From Arachis hypogaea (Eukaryota > Streptophyta > Magnoliopsida > Fabales > Fabaceae), in assembly GCF_003086295.3 (NCBI RefSeq), contig NC_092052.1:27193427-27257426 (forward strand): a stretch of DNA of 64,000 bases, read 5' to 3'. The translations under genes were made by a program, and so were the position numbers. This document shows positions 35,241 through 47,296 of this stretch, piece by piece (within the stretch, counting starts at the first letter, position 1; every line of letters starts with the position of its first letter). Under the pieces are notes generated by a model that was not told the origin of the DNA, did no database searches, and saw nothing but the letters and a program-made list of their open reading frames with translations.

Positions 35241-37048
35241 CTACTCTATATCAACGATCTGGCCATCCCGGACGATCTTGAACGCCCCCATCAAGGACAC
35301 ATCCGCATCCGGCGCGAGCACCAAAGCCTGAGCCCTCATCGTCTCCTCGGTAGTAGAAATCACATTCTTCACGTTAGCCAACAGTTCCCCCTTCTCTCTC
35401 TTCAACCCCGGCACCTCAGCCTTCATAGCATCCGCCTCGGCTTTCAGGGTACCAACCTCGGCAAGAAGAACAGCAGCTCAAGACTCGGCATCCGAAGCCT
35501 GTCTTCGCTCACCCCCAAGCTGAGACAAAAGCAAAGTCTCAACCTCGGATAAGCGGAGAAGCTCGGCCCCGACGTCCTCGGCTTCCTCGATAGCCTTCAA
35601 CCTCGCCATCTCCGCCACCTCCAACTAATCCTTCATCTTACCCACCTCGGTCTGAGAATGATGAAGCTTCTTATCCAGAAGACCCACTTGAGCCATCACA
35701 GGCTCGGCCTTCCGGACTATCACGGCAGAACGAAGAAGGGCCCGATACACCGACTTAGCTTAGAAAGCGACGTCACAGTCATGGAAAAACTCCTCGGTGC
35801 CAGGCATGAGATGCTGATTGATAAAGGCTTGGGCGTTGAAGCTCCGGTCCATCACAGAGGGAACCATACCCTCCTCCTCCAGGTTCTCACTGCTAGCCTC
35901 CTCCGGCCTCTTCTGCTTTCGAGAGGCATCGGCAGCCAAATCCACGACCACCTCCTCATCGCCACCTGCCACCCCCAACTCTGGATCGGGGGAACCAGAA
36001 CCCCCACCCCCAGCTGAGGTCGGCTCCGGAGAGACTGTCCTCGAATCATCAGCAGGTCGGGATGAGGGAGTAGAAGGAGAAGCATCTGAAGCCATCTCCC
36101 GATCCATGGCGGCCTTCAACCTCGCCAAAGTCGTCAAACTACCAACCATCTCAACTAAAAGAACAAAAATATGTAAAATTCATAAGTCCCAAAACCGGGA
36201 AGATACAAAAGTTAAAAGGAAAGACAAACATATACCGATAAAAGCACGACAGGCCGTCGGATCCCCCATGACATCTCGAGGATTCAGAGGATCCTCCCCA
36301 AAAATATGCCAGAGGGCACTGGCAATATCCTTATCCTCCAGGGACAACCCCTCATGGGTAACCCGAGTCAGATAAGACGGATTGGCACCAAAGTTCCAGT
36401 ATGTCGGAAACCGATGTTCCCCCTCCAAAGTTAACTAAAAGGGATGATGTCCCCGAGCAGGACGCACTTTAAAATATTCTCTTTTAAACCCGTGAAAAGA
36501 ATCTTCGTATAGACCAAAGAGACGTCAGTTAGGCTGGGCCTAAACGACATATACCCCTTGTTGTGCTTCCCCTCTTTGGTCGACAAGGTGCATAGAAAGA
36601 GGAAGAGGAAAACGTTAACTGAAGCCAGAAGCTCCAGGTACTCGCACAAAAGCTCAAAGGTGCGAATGGCAGCCCAGCTGTTCAGATGCAACTGAGACGG
36701 CACCACAGAACACCGGTTCAGCAACGCTTGGACGAAAGGCGAAAAAGGAAGCCGCACACCAAGGCGAGTAAACATTGACTCGTACACCCACATCCAATCC
36801 GGAACGGTCGAAGAGTCGGGATTAAGATAACAAACCCGATCGTCAACCCCGGAGAGAGCGAGCTCATACTGACGCTCAGCATCCTCACCCCAACAAATAG
36901 CTCCCTGGTCACGGAGACGTTGAAGATCCACCTCCGTCATCGAGATGGTGTTCCCCAGACATCGGAAGTCTCGCAATAATATAAAGAGGGAATGCCCCCC
37001 AGCCGGAACCACCGAAGCACCCACATTCTCAGTCCTCCACTGAGACAT
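35241..37048 (-). pseudogene. Antisense gene of the gypsy element (putative plant transposon protein, Transposase_28-like), spliced, broken
   Basis: Tat-lineage gypsy elements are known to carry extra antisense ORFs between pol and the 3' LTR; their function is not established. Here the minus-strand product starts at ATG 37048 (MSQWRTENVGASVV) and contains GVRLPFSPFVQALLNRC, SQLHLNSWAAIRTFELLCEY and EGEHRFPTYWNF, which match the 'putative gypsy type transposon' family as I know it. An 81-bp GT-AG intron (36235-36155) joins phase 1 to ...VEMVGSLTTLARLKAAMD. The second exon (36154-35241) is Ser/Pro/Gly-rich and then heptad-like (coiled coil). Defects are one frameshift near 36540, a stop at about 36436, and three more in-frame stops in exon 2. 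Confidence 0.75.
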
Positions 37049-37790
37049 ACCTAAAAAAGGAGGGAGCACCACCGTTAGCCTACCAAAGCCACACGGCGAA
37101 AAACGGTGCAAAAAAAAATGACTACCATCTACCACCAACTACGCCCCAAAAATAGTGGTGCTCACTCCCTCCAAAAAAGATCACTACACCTACCCAAAAT
37201 AGCCCAAAACAGAAATTGCAGGAAACAAAATCACCCAAGCAAAGCAAAAAGAAAAAAGGAAAAATACTAACCTGATAGGGAACTGAAGCAGGAAGGGTAC
37301 AGGAGCGCAAAGCAAAACACCAAAGTGCACGAAAGAAGAACGGAAGAATGCAAAGAAGAGAAAGCAGAAAAAGCACGAAATAGAGAAAACTAAGAAATGA
37401 AACGAACGAGGGAAGGAAAGTAAAAATCAAAATAGTTGCGAATGGTGAAAAACCAAAAATACCCCCCAAGAACCAACAAAGGTTGGAGGGGCAAAAAAGA
37501 GAAGCAGTTCAAGTGTCCCTTCGCAATAAATGCTCTCTAAAAACGCAACTAACAGCGCATCTCGAGAAACACAACGGGCGTAGGAATACGAAAAGCCCAA
37601 ACCAATCACTAACACATATTCTAAGAACGACGGCCCACGAGTCGCCCCCTCCCACATAGGGTAAGCCAGCAAACCGACCCCTCGGGCTCTGACTCCCATT
37701 TCAATAACACCGAATAAAGCCATAAATGGCCAAACCCATGACCTCCAGCGACAAAGACCGACCTCGCTCGCTCTCCCGCTACGGGGCAAA
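37049..37790. other. 5' flank of the antisense gene, up to the gypsy 3' LTR
   Basis: On the minus strand a possible 5' non-coding exon ends at a GTTAGT donor near 37270. An acceptor TTTTTTAG lies just upstream of the antisense ATG. The plus strand ends with CTACGGGGCAAA at 37779-37790, a plausible polypurine tract next to the 3' LTR. No other gene is seen. Confidence 0.45.
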
Positions 37791-38174
37791 TGTTACGGAT
37801 CCAACCTCTGGATTTCACGCCTAGTACGGCCCCCAACCCGGCTACCCGGGTTCGGCCCACTTCCTCCTTCTAGAAGGCCCCAAAGCGGGCCCACTAGATT
37901 CCCTAACCAATATTTAAATTCAAACACCTCCCTTATCTTAGTCAAATAAGATAAGATAAAATAAATACCATCGCCTATATAAAGGGGAGTCTCAGGCCCC
38001 TCAGGTACGTCATTCACTCTACACATCTTATACCTCTCAGATCCATTCTGACTTGAACGTCGAAGTGTCTTTGCAGGTACCACCGTCCATTGCTCCAGTC
38101 AGACGATCCGGCCGCCGTTTCAACCCACAAGTCCCCGATCCATCTTACAACTCGTACCAGAGTCTTCCAGTACA
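37791..38174 (+). repeat. 3' LTR of the gypsy element
   Basis: 384 bp, TGTTACGG...AGTACA, with a TATA box (TATATAAAG) near 37976. It pairs with the split 5' LTR and is followed by GATAC (TSD). Confidence 0.92.
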
Positions 38175-38530
38175 GATACTAAGACAGGAATATAGAAACA
38201 CAAAATTGTATTTGATAGATGAAACATGGGTAGATATATTATGTCCAGAAATAATGAATTAGTGTATTTTGTGTCTATCCTGACAAAAAGAATACAGAGA
38301 CACTAACAAGAGACACAACTTATTTTTTATTTTTTTTATTATTTTTGTTAATTTTTCATAATTATATTTTTTATTATTATATTTTTCTTCTCAATTTTTT
38401 TTAATAAAAAAATAAAAATATTTTCATAATTTATTCTAGTTTATCACCAAATAAAATACAAAAATATAAAATTTTTGTCATTTATATCTCATTTTTAATA
38501 TTTTATCTTGTCCTATCCTTAATAGCGTTC
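38175..38530. mobile_element. Right part of the TIR MITE split by the gypsy element
   Basis: This sequence aligns with 50043-50382 (shared GAATTAGTGTATTTTGTGTC, the T-rich TTATTTTTTATT block, and the terminal TTGTCCTAT...). Together with 19560-19588 it makes a ~385-bp element. Its right end, inverted (CTGAACGCTATTAAGGATAGG), pairs loosely with the left end. Confidence 0.7.
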
Positions 38531-39243
38531 AGATTTGGATTGCACTATTTTATTTTCTGAAATTTAAAAAATGCATTGTGCTAGTCCCACTCCCATTTTC
38601 TATCACCCGAGCGTTATCATCGTGAATAACATGGTACGGTACTTAATAAAATTGTGATATGGTGGCGTAATTCAGACAAACATGAGATAAAATTTTGAAT
38701 CATCAAGCAATGAACAACACATATCCCTCTAGAATTGCTTACTCTTCATTGTTTTTTCAATAGATCTACCCTTTCCATACTTATTAGGTGTCTAAGTAAG
38801 TGAACATCAATTTAAGCATACAAAATACATTTTTATACATATTATATATAATATTAACGTAAAATTGATTAATATGGTAGATATCTTCTATCATTAGAAA
38901 ATCCTTGCCCTTTACATGAAATCATCCATTATCATATTGACAATGGTGTTACTACATTATTTCAGGTTGAAGTATTAAATCTCTAAATCATTGTTTAACC
39001 TGGTTTAAGACAAGAGAGAGTCATTATTATAGCTCAATAATTCCCTGTTTAAGTAAAATTATGAAACCAAATTGTTACAACTCCATACTCCTTGTATTAT
39101 TGTTATTTCTAAACACACTAATAGTATTAATGTGTTACATATAACTATATAAGATATATATAGGAAGGAGGGTATAATAATAACAAGGGAGAAACCAAAC
39201 ATAACATTATTTATGATAATAATTAAGATCAAATGATAAAAGC
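38531..39243. other. Intergenic, 3' flank of the dioxygenase gene
   Basis: AT-rich, with no gene or repeat pair recognised. The part nearest 39243 should include the 3' UTR of the minus-strand dioxygenase. Confidence 0.5.
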
Positions 39244-42200
39244 TCAAATATCCTGATTGCGCTGAAACCTTGAAAGGCCAACTTTATGGCCAGTTTCCTT
39301 GATGTCTTTCTGCACTTGTGCCCTAAACTCATTATAAGTAAAGGGTTTGTACTTAGAGCTCTCAATCTTAACATCTTCGTTAGGGAAGACAAAGTAACAT
39401 ATTGAGATCCTTTCTTTTGTATTGTTTATCTTCACCCGGTGAAAAACGCTTTTGTATATGTCATCGCTCAATGCCTGTCAAGAGTCAAGAGTACACTCAC
39501 AGTAATATTACAGTAGTGTTACACATTTTATAATTTGTAGTTATTAATTAATTATTATTAGTATTTTTAATAATATAAAATTATATTTAATAATATAGAA
39601 TTACACATTTTTTTAATAATTAAATATTAACTAAATTTTAATAAAAATGCTGCTCTTGAAACTTTCTCAAATTTTTAATATGAAATTTAAATCTTTAAAA
39701 AATTTACATCAATTTAGTTCTAATAAATTTTGGATAAAAAACTTTAGTTCAACAAATATTTATTACTCTAAAAAATTTAGTTCTAAAAAATTATATACTT
39801 AATTATATAAGTCCATAAAAAATTACTATGATATAATTTAGCCTCTAAAAATATTATTATAAGATAAATTAATCTTTATTCAAAATAATAGAGAAATTAA
39901 TCCGTTGAGCGATATTTTTAAAGACTACTAAAATAATAAAAAAATTAAAAACTAAAATATATAATCTGAAATTCTGTGAGAATCAATTTTAATTCAATAA
40001 TCAATAGATTCCAAAATTAACTAGGATATTAGCGTAGTGATAACGGTGCACTACAATTTTAGAGAACAAATTTGACCATACTCAAATGGAAATTAGCCTC
40101 TTTCTTTCAAATAGTGTACCAATTTGGTTTGATGTTAAAAATCTTTATAAAATAGAAGAATATTAAGAAAAAACAAATATAAAAGAGGACCTGCATCATG
40201 TCTCCAATGTTGATGATTAATGTGTTAGGAATGGGCTTAACAGTTACCCATTTATGATCCTTGAGAACCTCAAGCCCACTAACTTGATCATCCTGGCTTA
40301 GTATTGACAAGACGGAACTATCGGTGTGCTCATTAATGCCCCAACCAACATTATTAGAATCAGAGCAACTTGGGTAACGGTAAACTCGAACATTTCCTGT
40401 GTTTTCATCCAAGTGTGATGATGGTTCTAGAAGGTTCAGGTTGAGGCTCTTCACCAATAACTCGAATAAAGTTCTGGCGATTCTTGATAGATGCTTTCCA
40501 TATTCCGCCAACAACATCCTTGCCAACCAAATACTTGCAAGTCTTATTAATCAATTTCTCACGACAAATGCATTTATTAGAACTAAAAAAAATTGTAGGT
40601 AGAGAGGGAGAATTACATTTATATTGGTGTCACAAAATTAAAATATATTTAAAACATATTTAAATTTTTTTGCAAATACGCAGATATGCGGATACCTATC
40701 TAAAAGCCGCAATATGATTTTATTAGTATGCAGATCGAATCAATATCTATAATTTTTGAATTAAAATCAGATAAATATCACAAATACACAGATCAAATTC
40801 GATCCGTAAACACCGCTACACACGTCATATATATTCCAAAACTCATAATTGCATCTTTTAATCCAACTTGGATTTACTTTGTGAAAAAAGCACCTATTGT
40901 AAGTTGTAACAAAAAATTAATGACATATAAGACGATAAAGAAAAATCCAAACCAATTTAAGTTTAAGTAGTTTGATTCCGTCACAGATATAATTATTCAT
41001 ATTATCTTCTTTTATCGATTTAGTATTAGTTTAGATTGATTTATTTAAACAAAAAAATATTTTTTATTAAAAATAAAATATTTTTATTAGGTTTTAAGTA
41101 TGTTTGAATATATCTTTAAAAAAATATTTTTATTGAAAAACAAATTATTTATTTTTTTAAAAATTAACAATACCTTATTTAAAAAAATAGAAGTAAAAGA
41201 CATTTTTAAAGATCTTTTTTCGAGTTATTTTTTTAAAAGATTTTATAAAAAAAATAAAAGTAATTTATGTTTGTATATCTTATACAAAAAGATATTTTTA
41301 TTTATCAATTATGTTTGGTATAATAATATAAAAGTACTTTTTATTTATTTATTATTTTTATTTATTTATTATGTGAAAATATATTTTTTAAGAAAAAATT
41401 ATCTTTTAAAAAAGATATAAATTGTACCTTCTCAAAAAAAATTATTTTTTTATTTTTTAATAATTTTATTCTTACTATTAGAAATTTACTAAATACGCTA
41501 AAAAATAAAAAAAAAAGTCTTTTTTTCTATCAACTTAATAACATCCAAATAAATACAAAATTTCTTTTTAAAAAGTTGTAAAATAATTTTTTTCTATTAA
41601 ATAAAAATAAAAAATAATTTTTTATTTGTAAAAATATATTAAAAATATAATTATTTATTTTTTTATTAATTTAAATTTTTGAAACGAATGATTTAAGGAT
41701 AGATTCAAAGGAGGAGCGGCCTTGGTTTGTAGTGCTTATTGATTTTGAAAGTTGCTGTGAATTTTGATAGACAGCTTCGTTGAATATTTTTTTAGCTTGC
41801 TCCTCTGTTTTTGAGCTTATCCATTCTATTTTATTTGCTTTTTTCATTCAATATTTTTAATTTGATGTCTCATATTTTTTTATTTATTTCACTACAAGAA
41901 ACTTGATATTTAGTGACAGTAAAAAACTGTTATAGGGAGATAAAACCATAGAGATATAACTTATAGTCATGGTTCTATTAAAATTCCATGGGTATAGCCT
42001 ACAGTGACAATTAAGTCATAAAACTGCTTACCTGAAAGACTCAAGCTCAGAAAGTTGAGGTTGAAACAGAGAGATTTGACCCAAACCAAAAGAAAAGCCT
42101 TCAACCAAATGGGTATTTTGAGGCCCACTTGTAAGGGCTGTCCCAGAAGTAGTTAGGGCAGGGGTGCCCCAAAAGTAGCTTGCAGCTGTTTCAGTTCCGT

Positions 42201-42510
42201 TCCCATTGCATGAGGCCTGTTTGGTCTCAAACGACAAAGAAAAAAGCTGCTTGGCTTGGTCTTGAAGTTGGTCCAATAGGGTCAACGGAATCCCATGGTT
42301 GACCAAACGGAAGAATCCCCATTCCTTGCAAGCCTCATCAAGCTTGCTCTTCTCATGGCTCAACCTTTGAAAATCTATGATTGGAACTTCATCATATTCC
42401 TCTTGCTCCTTATCCTCATCCTTGGTTGGGTTACTATTCCCATTATGGGTTATGGTAGGAGGGGCTAGGTGGTGGTTTAGGTGGCGGAGAGAGGGTGGCA
42501 AGGACTCCAT
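39244..42510 (-). CDS. 2-oxoglutarate/Fe(II)-dependent dioxygenase, gibberellin 2-oxidase-like, 3 exons
   Basis: Members of this family hydroxylate small molecules in the cytosol using Fe(II), O2 and 2-oxoglutarate. GA 2-oxidases inactivate gibberellins. Exons on the minus strand are 42510-42032, 40518-40191 and 39474-39244, with GT-AG introns and compatible phases, giving 345 codons plus TGA. The DIOX_N part has VPIIDFQRLS and EWGFFRLVNHGIP. The catalytic core has the iron ligands in NEHTDSSVLS and in VFHRVK, and the 2-oxoglutarate-binding Arg in RISICYFVFP. Length is normal for the family. The two introns (about 1.5 and 0.7 kb) are very AT-rich. The GA 2-oxidase label rests on overall resemblance; another DOXC-clade substrate is possible. 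Confidence 0.9.
41890..41912 (+). mobile_element. Possible CACTA-transposon terminus in dioxygenase intron 1
   Basis: CACTACAAGAA at 41890-41900 is the standard outer sequence of plant En/Spm ends, and TAGTGACAG follows a short way in. I found no matching inverted end nearby, so this is at most one end of a fragment, about 120 bp from exon 1. Confidence 0.35.
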
Positions 42511-42586
42511 ATCTCTTTCACTTTAGAGGGATTGTATAATAAGTATACAATGATGATATTGGGATTCATTGAACATACCAGAGGAA

Positions 42587-42595
42587 CTATATATG
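42587..42595 (-). promoter_or_regulatory. Possible TATA box of the dioxygenase gene
   Basis: It reads CATATATAG on the minus strand, ~77 bp upstream of the start codon at 42510. The position suits a short 5' UTR. The region is AT-rich, so confidence is limited. Confidence 0.35.
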
Positions 42596-45120
42596 CTATT
42601 ACGTGTGTCTTAGAACAATTAATGTGATATAATCATTTTTATTTTTTTCGGGTAAGAGAATATTATATCGTGAAAAACACTATTTGTATATTAAATGTTT
42701 TTGACATCCCATAAAAATACAGTTGTTATTAATTAATTGTGTATTTAAATTATTTTTTAATTAATAAAAAAATACATGTTTAATTGTTAAGAATATAATG
42801 GTATTAAAATGATGTTCAATATAAAAGATGTAGAATTGTAGACATAGCGAAATGGTTATATCATTGTTGTTTTTAAATTTGGAATGTGATTACCTCTTTT
42901 TTAGTTGGCCTTATCACTTTATTAGAGAGTCATTGACCAATTAATATTACTAGCATCCAATAGACACACTGACATGCCTGTTAGATTTTTTTTTTTTCTA
43001 ATTTTTTTTTTATATTTTGCATACTTATTACTAGTTTAAAAAATAAATTTTTTTATAAATTTGGCCAACTGACAGTAATTTGTGATGAAATACATTAGAC
43101 ATCCTAGAAAATTAAAATTTTTAGTAAAAAAAAATAGAAAATTAACTAACAGTAATAATAGAAAAATAAAAAAAAATCAAAAAATTTATTTTATTTAGTA
43201 TTTATTTATTATAGTACATTAAATAAAGATAAAAATAATAAATTTTGATAGGTTTTAACTAATATTTTCAAGTTATGAAATATTTTTAGTTAACAAATAT
43301 TGATTTAAAATATAAGATAAATATATGGAGAAAAAAATTATTGGATATCAAATAGTTCTCATAAATATATATGATTCCAAAAGAAAATTCAATTAAGAGA
43401 AAAATACCAAAAGTAGTAACTAGGAACGGATCTATGTGCTTTGTTGTGAGCGCAAGTATCCCATGTAAGATTTGAAAATTTTTTGAATAATATATGATAA
43501 TAATATTTATTTGTCCTCGTTAAATGATTGAATTTGATTTTACAATAAATTTTTATTCAATTTTTGGTATTTAATAGTTAATTTAAAAATTTTATGTAAG
43601 ATGTCTATTAGAATGATTAATTCTCAATTTAAATAAGATTAATGTTCTTTGTTAAAAATTAATTCGAAAAAATATTATTTATCTTCTTTTAAAATTTTTT
43701 TAGTAAAAACTACATTAATTGAAAGTATTTTCTCAACTAGAAATATCAATAAAATTTGACTTCTAATTGTATGAAAAATAAATTTTTAAATAATTATTTA
43801 GTAACATATATAAAAAGAGAGATATTTCGATTATATTATTAAGGAAATGATTACTCAATTTTTTTAAAATATAAAACCTAAAAGTAAAATTCTAATTAGA
43901 TGTTATATTTAAATTACTAATCTAATGTTTTAATTTGTAAATTAGATATTTTAAAAATTAATCATATTTTATAATAATAAAATATAATTATAATATTAAT
44001 TATCTATATGTACATAAAAAATCACCTATATAAAATATATATTAAAATATAAAATATATATTAAAAATAAATTAAACAACACATATTTTTATATAAATAT
44101 ATAATAATTAATAGATAACTTAATAGCTGAGTTTATATACATGTTATAGTTTTATTATAAAAATTATTATTATTATGTTATATTTATTTTGCTTCTATTG
44201 TCAAAATTTTTTGGATCCTTCACTGGTAGTAACAACATATTCTAAGATCATTAGTATAGCATTATCTTATTAGAAGAAAATAATAAAATGGAGCCAAAAA
44301 TATTAAATGTGGTCTAAAATGTCTTTAAAGATGAAATTAAGGGGGAATGGATTAAAATGGTAAATGATAATATATATTCAAATGAGAATCCATGAATGTA
44401 GTATAAAAAAATGAGAATGCATGAATATAGAGTAATCGTGTATTTATTAAATGCATGTAGACAATTCGAACCAATAAAGACTAACAGAAGAGATGATATA
44501 TAAATATAGACATAATAATTCTGGATTATCAATTTGACTACGAAAATTTAAAAAAGTAATAATTAAGAGTCTTAATTTATTTTTTAATATTTAAAATTAT
44601 GAAATTTTAAATATATATTACTTTTTTATCCTAAAAAAATTATTATTCTTTTAATTTTCAAATAAAAATTTTGAGCTTTTTATTTGTTTGATGTTTTAAA
44701 AATATATATATTGAAATTTTTACATTTTTAAATATTAAGAGAATAATTAAAATAATAAAATTAGAAGTTTCATTTATTATCTTTAAAAAAAAATACTGTT
44801 GGAATGGTAAACAACTAAACATCACTATGTTCAAAATTAAAAATAATTTGTCATATTTTCTATAAGTATATATAGGGGTGCTTCTAGAAGACATAGTGAT
44901 AAGCAAGTATTCATAAAGTAAGTGACATTGATTTTTAGATTTGTTATTGCGTGCATGATACTTTTACCTGATGTATATTTCCATTCTTATTAAAGGATTA
45001 AGTTTCCTCTTCTTATTTATTTTTCCATGTCTGAAGACAAGATATATTTTAGCCTTTTGAAAAAAATTAGATGAGTACATGTAAAAAAATACTCTGATAC
45101 TTATGTCATTATCAATATGA
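42596..45120. other. 2.5 kb of AT-rich intergenic DNA
   Basis: The sequence is almost entirely A/T runs. Minus-strand frames at 44314-44532 and 44658-44906 are low-complexity Ile/Leu/Phe strings without family features. I see no clear TE ends here. The upstream regulatory region of the dioxygenase gene presumably lies at its left edge. Confidence 0.5.
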
Positions 45121-45383
45121 GAAGTATATTGGATTTTTTTAAATAAAAAATATTTTATTTATTAAAATATACCATTTGTAGCATTTTTACCAAAATTCTT
45201 CATATTTTTTATCTCGTTTACAATGTAAATGAAATAAGAATAGACATATCTTATTTACGCTATAAATGAGATAAGACCCAAGAGGGTAGATGTGTATATT
45301 TGGTTTACAGTGTAAACAAGATACGTGAATATATATAACGTTTACAGTGTAAACGAGATACGTTTCGACAAATTTTCAGCAGT

Positions 45384-45390
45384 TATAAAA
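45384..45390 (+). promoter_or_regulatory. TATA box of the MULE transposase gene
   Basis: TATAAAA lies 80-86 bp upstream of the transposase ATG at 45470. A pyrimidine-rich leader (CACTTCTTCTTCTCCTCC) lies between them. Confidence 0.5.
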
Positions 45391-45469
45391 TGATGTGCAG
45401 CCTTTTCTGTTCTCTACAAACATTTCACTTCTTCTTCTCCTCCGTTTTTCTTTCGAAAAATAAGCCAAA

Positions 45470-47290
45470 ATGTCTAGTAGTAGTGGATATGTGGTTGTAA
45501 GTGTATATCCCAATTGCCATAAGAGAAACAGTGATACTGGCATAAATTTGAGTGCCAAAATCCCATTCCGTTGCGCACCCAGTGAGTAAGTTCTTTATCG
45601 GAGTTGAAAAGTCTGATATTGGGTAGCATTGGTGGTAGCGGGAGAAAAGAGATCGGGAGGATGGGGTATTAGCACAGATGGGAAATTGAGTTTTTCAGTT
45701 TTGTCTGTTTTGCCTCCATGGCGACGAGCATGTGTGCCTCATGTTTGATATCCATGGAAGAATCATGGCAAAACAAGTGATGGAGCTTTCTGCGGGGGTA
45801 GGTGATGTTGGTGGTGGTAGATCTGGGTAGTCGAATTTTGTGCAAGACGACCCTCCTCTCGCACCACCACTGCTACATGCAGTGGAAGACATGGACGTTG
45901 ATGGTGGGATTCCGATGAACAGTATGTTGTGGATAGCAACGACAGTAGTTGTTCTGAAAACCATGTATGTGTTATTTCGTTAGGGAGGTGCATAGGGTTG
46001 GAGCAGTGCACAAGTGTTTAGCACCCACCATGTCCCAGGACCATCGACAGTTGGACAACAATCTCATCTACAGTGTCATCCTGCCATTGATACAATCCAG
46101 TCCATCCGTCAGCATCCATGTTCTACAAGGTGTAGTTAGGCAAAGCTATCACTTCAAACCCCTCATACAAAAAGGTTTGGATGGCAAAGCAAAAGGCTAT
46201 TACGTAGATGTATGGTTATTGGGAGGAGTCATACAATAAGGTGCCGAGGTTGCTGCAAGCACTGCAGAGTTGTTGTCCCAGAACGATATGTGAGTTCAGG
46301 GCTGTACTATACTATGATAGTCACCTTATGGAGCGTGATTGTAGCATGTTTGATAAAGTATTTTGGGCCTTCCCTACTTGTGTGGAGACTTTCAAGCATT
46401 GTAAACCGTTCGTCTCTGTCGATGGCATGCATTTGTATGGAAAATATGGTGTTGTTTTGCTCATTGCAGTGGCACAGGACGGTAACAGCAATATCCTTCC
46501 TGTAGCATTTGCAATTGTTGAGTCTGAGACCACCGAGCATTGGTCTTTCTTCCTTACCAATCTGAGATTACATGTGACTCCACAAGATGGTCTGTTAATT
46601 ATTTCTGATAGATTCCATGCTACCAAGGCGGCACTGAGAGCCGATGACAGTGGTTGGCAGTCCCCTAAAGTATTTCATGCTTATTGTGTCATGCACATGG
46701 CGGCAAACTTCATGTCTCATTTCAAGTCTGCCGAGAGAAAGCGATATCTCATAAATGCTGCTTATAGTCCAAACCAGGCTGGGTACGAGTGGTACATGAA
46801 TGCCTTGAGAGGTTTGTTGCGAGAGATAGCAGATTGGGCTGGTAGGTTCAACAAAAAGATTTGGCTAAAATACTACAGTGACGGTTGAAGGTTTGGGCAC
46901 ATGATAATGAACCTCTCCAAGTGCATGAATGCAATACTTAAGGGTACACACTATTTACTAATTTCAGCCATTGTGCGATGCACCTACGAGAGGCTACAGC
47001 AGTTGTTCGTTAGGAAGGGAAGGGAGGCACATGCACAACTTGGGGCGGGGAATCAATTTTTTTAATGGCTGATAGCTGCTGTTGAGAGAACAAAGAGGGG
47101 ATATTGAAGATGCGCGTTACTCACTGCGACAGACGGGCTTCAGTGTTTGTGGTTGAAGAGTTAGAGCCTTTCGAGGGTTGGTCGAAAGGTTCGTTCCGTG
47201 TTCGGTTGACGGTAGGTACGTGTGACTGTGGTCTTTTCCAGTCATTCCATTTCCCATGTCGTCATAAACCAGTCGTGAGATACGTATAAA
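45470..47290 (+). pseudogene. MULE transposase remnant, ending at the SWIM zinc finger
   Basis: The transposase would cut and join the element ends. ATG 45470 opens with MSSSSGYVVVSVYPNC, the usual N-terminus of this legume/eudicot MULE group. Frames then shift several times: DIHGRIMAKQVMELSAGVGD is near 45745-45800, and DDPPLAPPPLHAVEDMDVD is near 45847-45905. The clean MULE catalytic domain occupies 46208-46888, with FVSVDGMHLYGKYG (first Asp) and GLLIISDRFHATKAAL (second Asp). After a stop at about 46886, the C-terminal SWIM finger CDCGLFQSFHFPCRH is at about 47221-47265. Sequence similarity ends near 47290, where the opposing PMD remnant begins. The protein lacks its normal C-terminal tail. 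Confidence 0.88.
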
Positions 47291-47296
47291 CCAGTC

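Larger units (their letters stand above)
19589..38174 (+). mobile_element. Ty3/gypsy LTR retrotransposon, Tat-like, with three nested insertions
   Basis: The LTRs are 384 bp each (5': 19589-19751 plus 22506-22726; 3': 37791-38174), start TGTTACGG, end AGTACA, and differ at roughly one site in ten by eye. The TSD is GATAT (19584-19588) versus GATAC (38175-38179). Domain order is gag, protease, RT, RNase H, integrase, i.e. Ty3/gypsy. The ~3 kb between pol and the 3' LTR carries an antisense gene of the kind known from Tat-lineage elements. The internal part is split by a Copia derivative, a hAT-type MITE and an Athila-like element, and has many stops. The element is old and cannot act on its own. 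Confidence 0.9.

Noticed and set aside
45376..45964. Minus-strand frames overlapping the MULE transposase 5' half
   Set aside because: They are shadows. The plus strand reads recognisable MULE motifs over the same bases.
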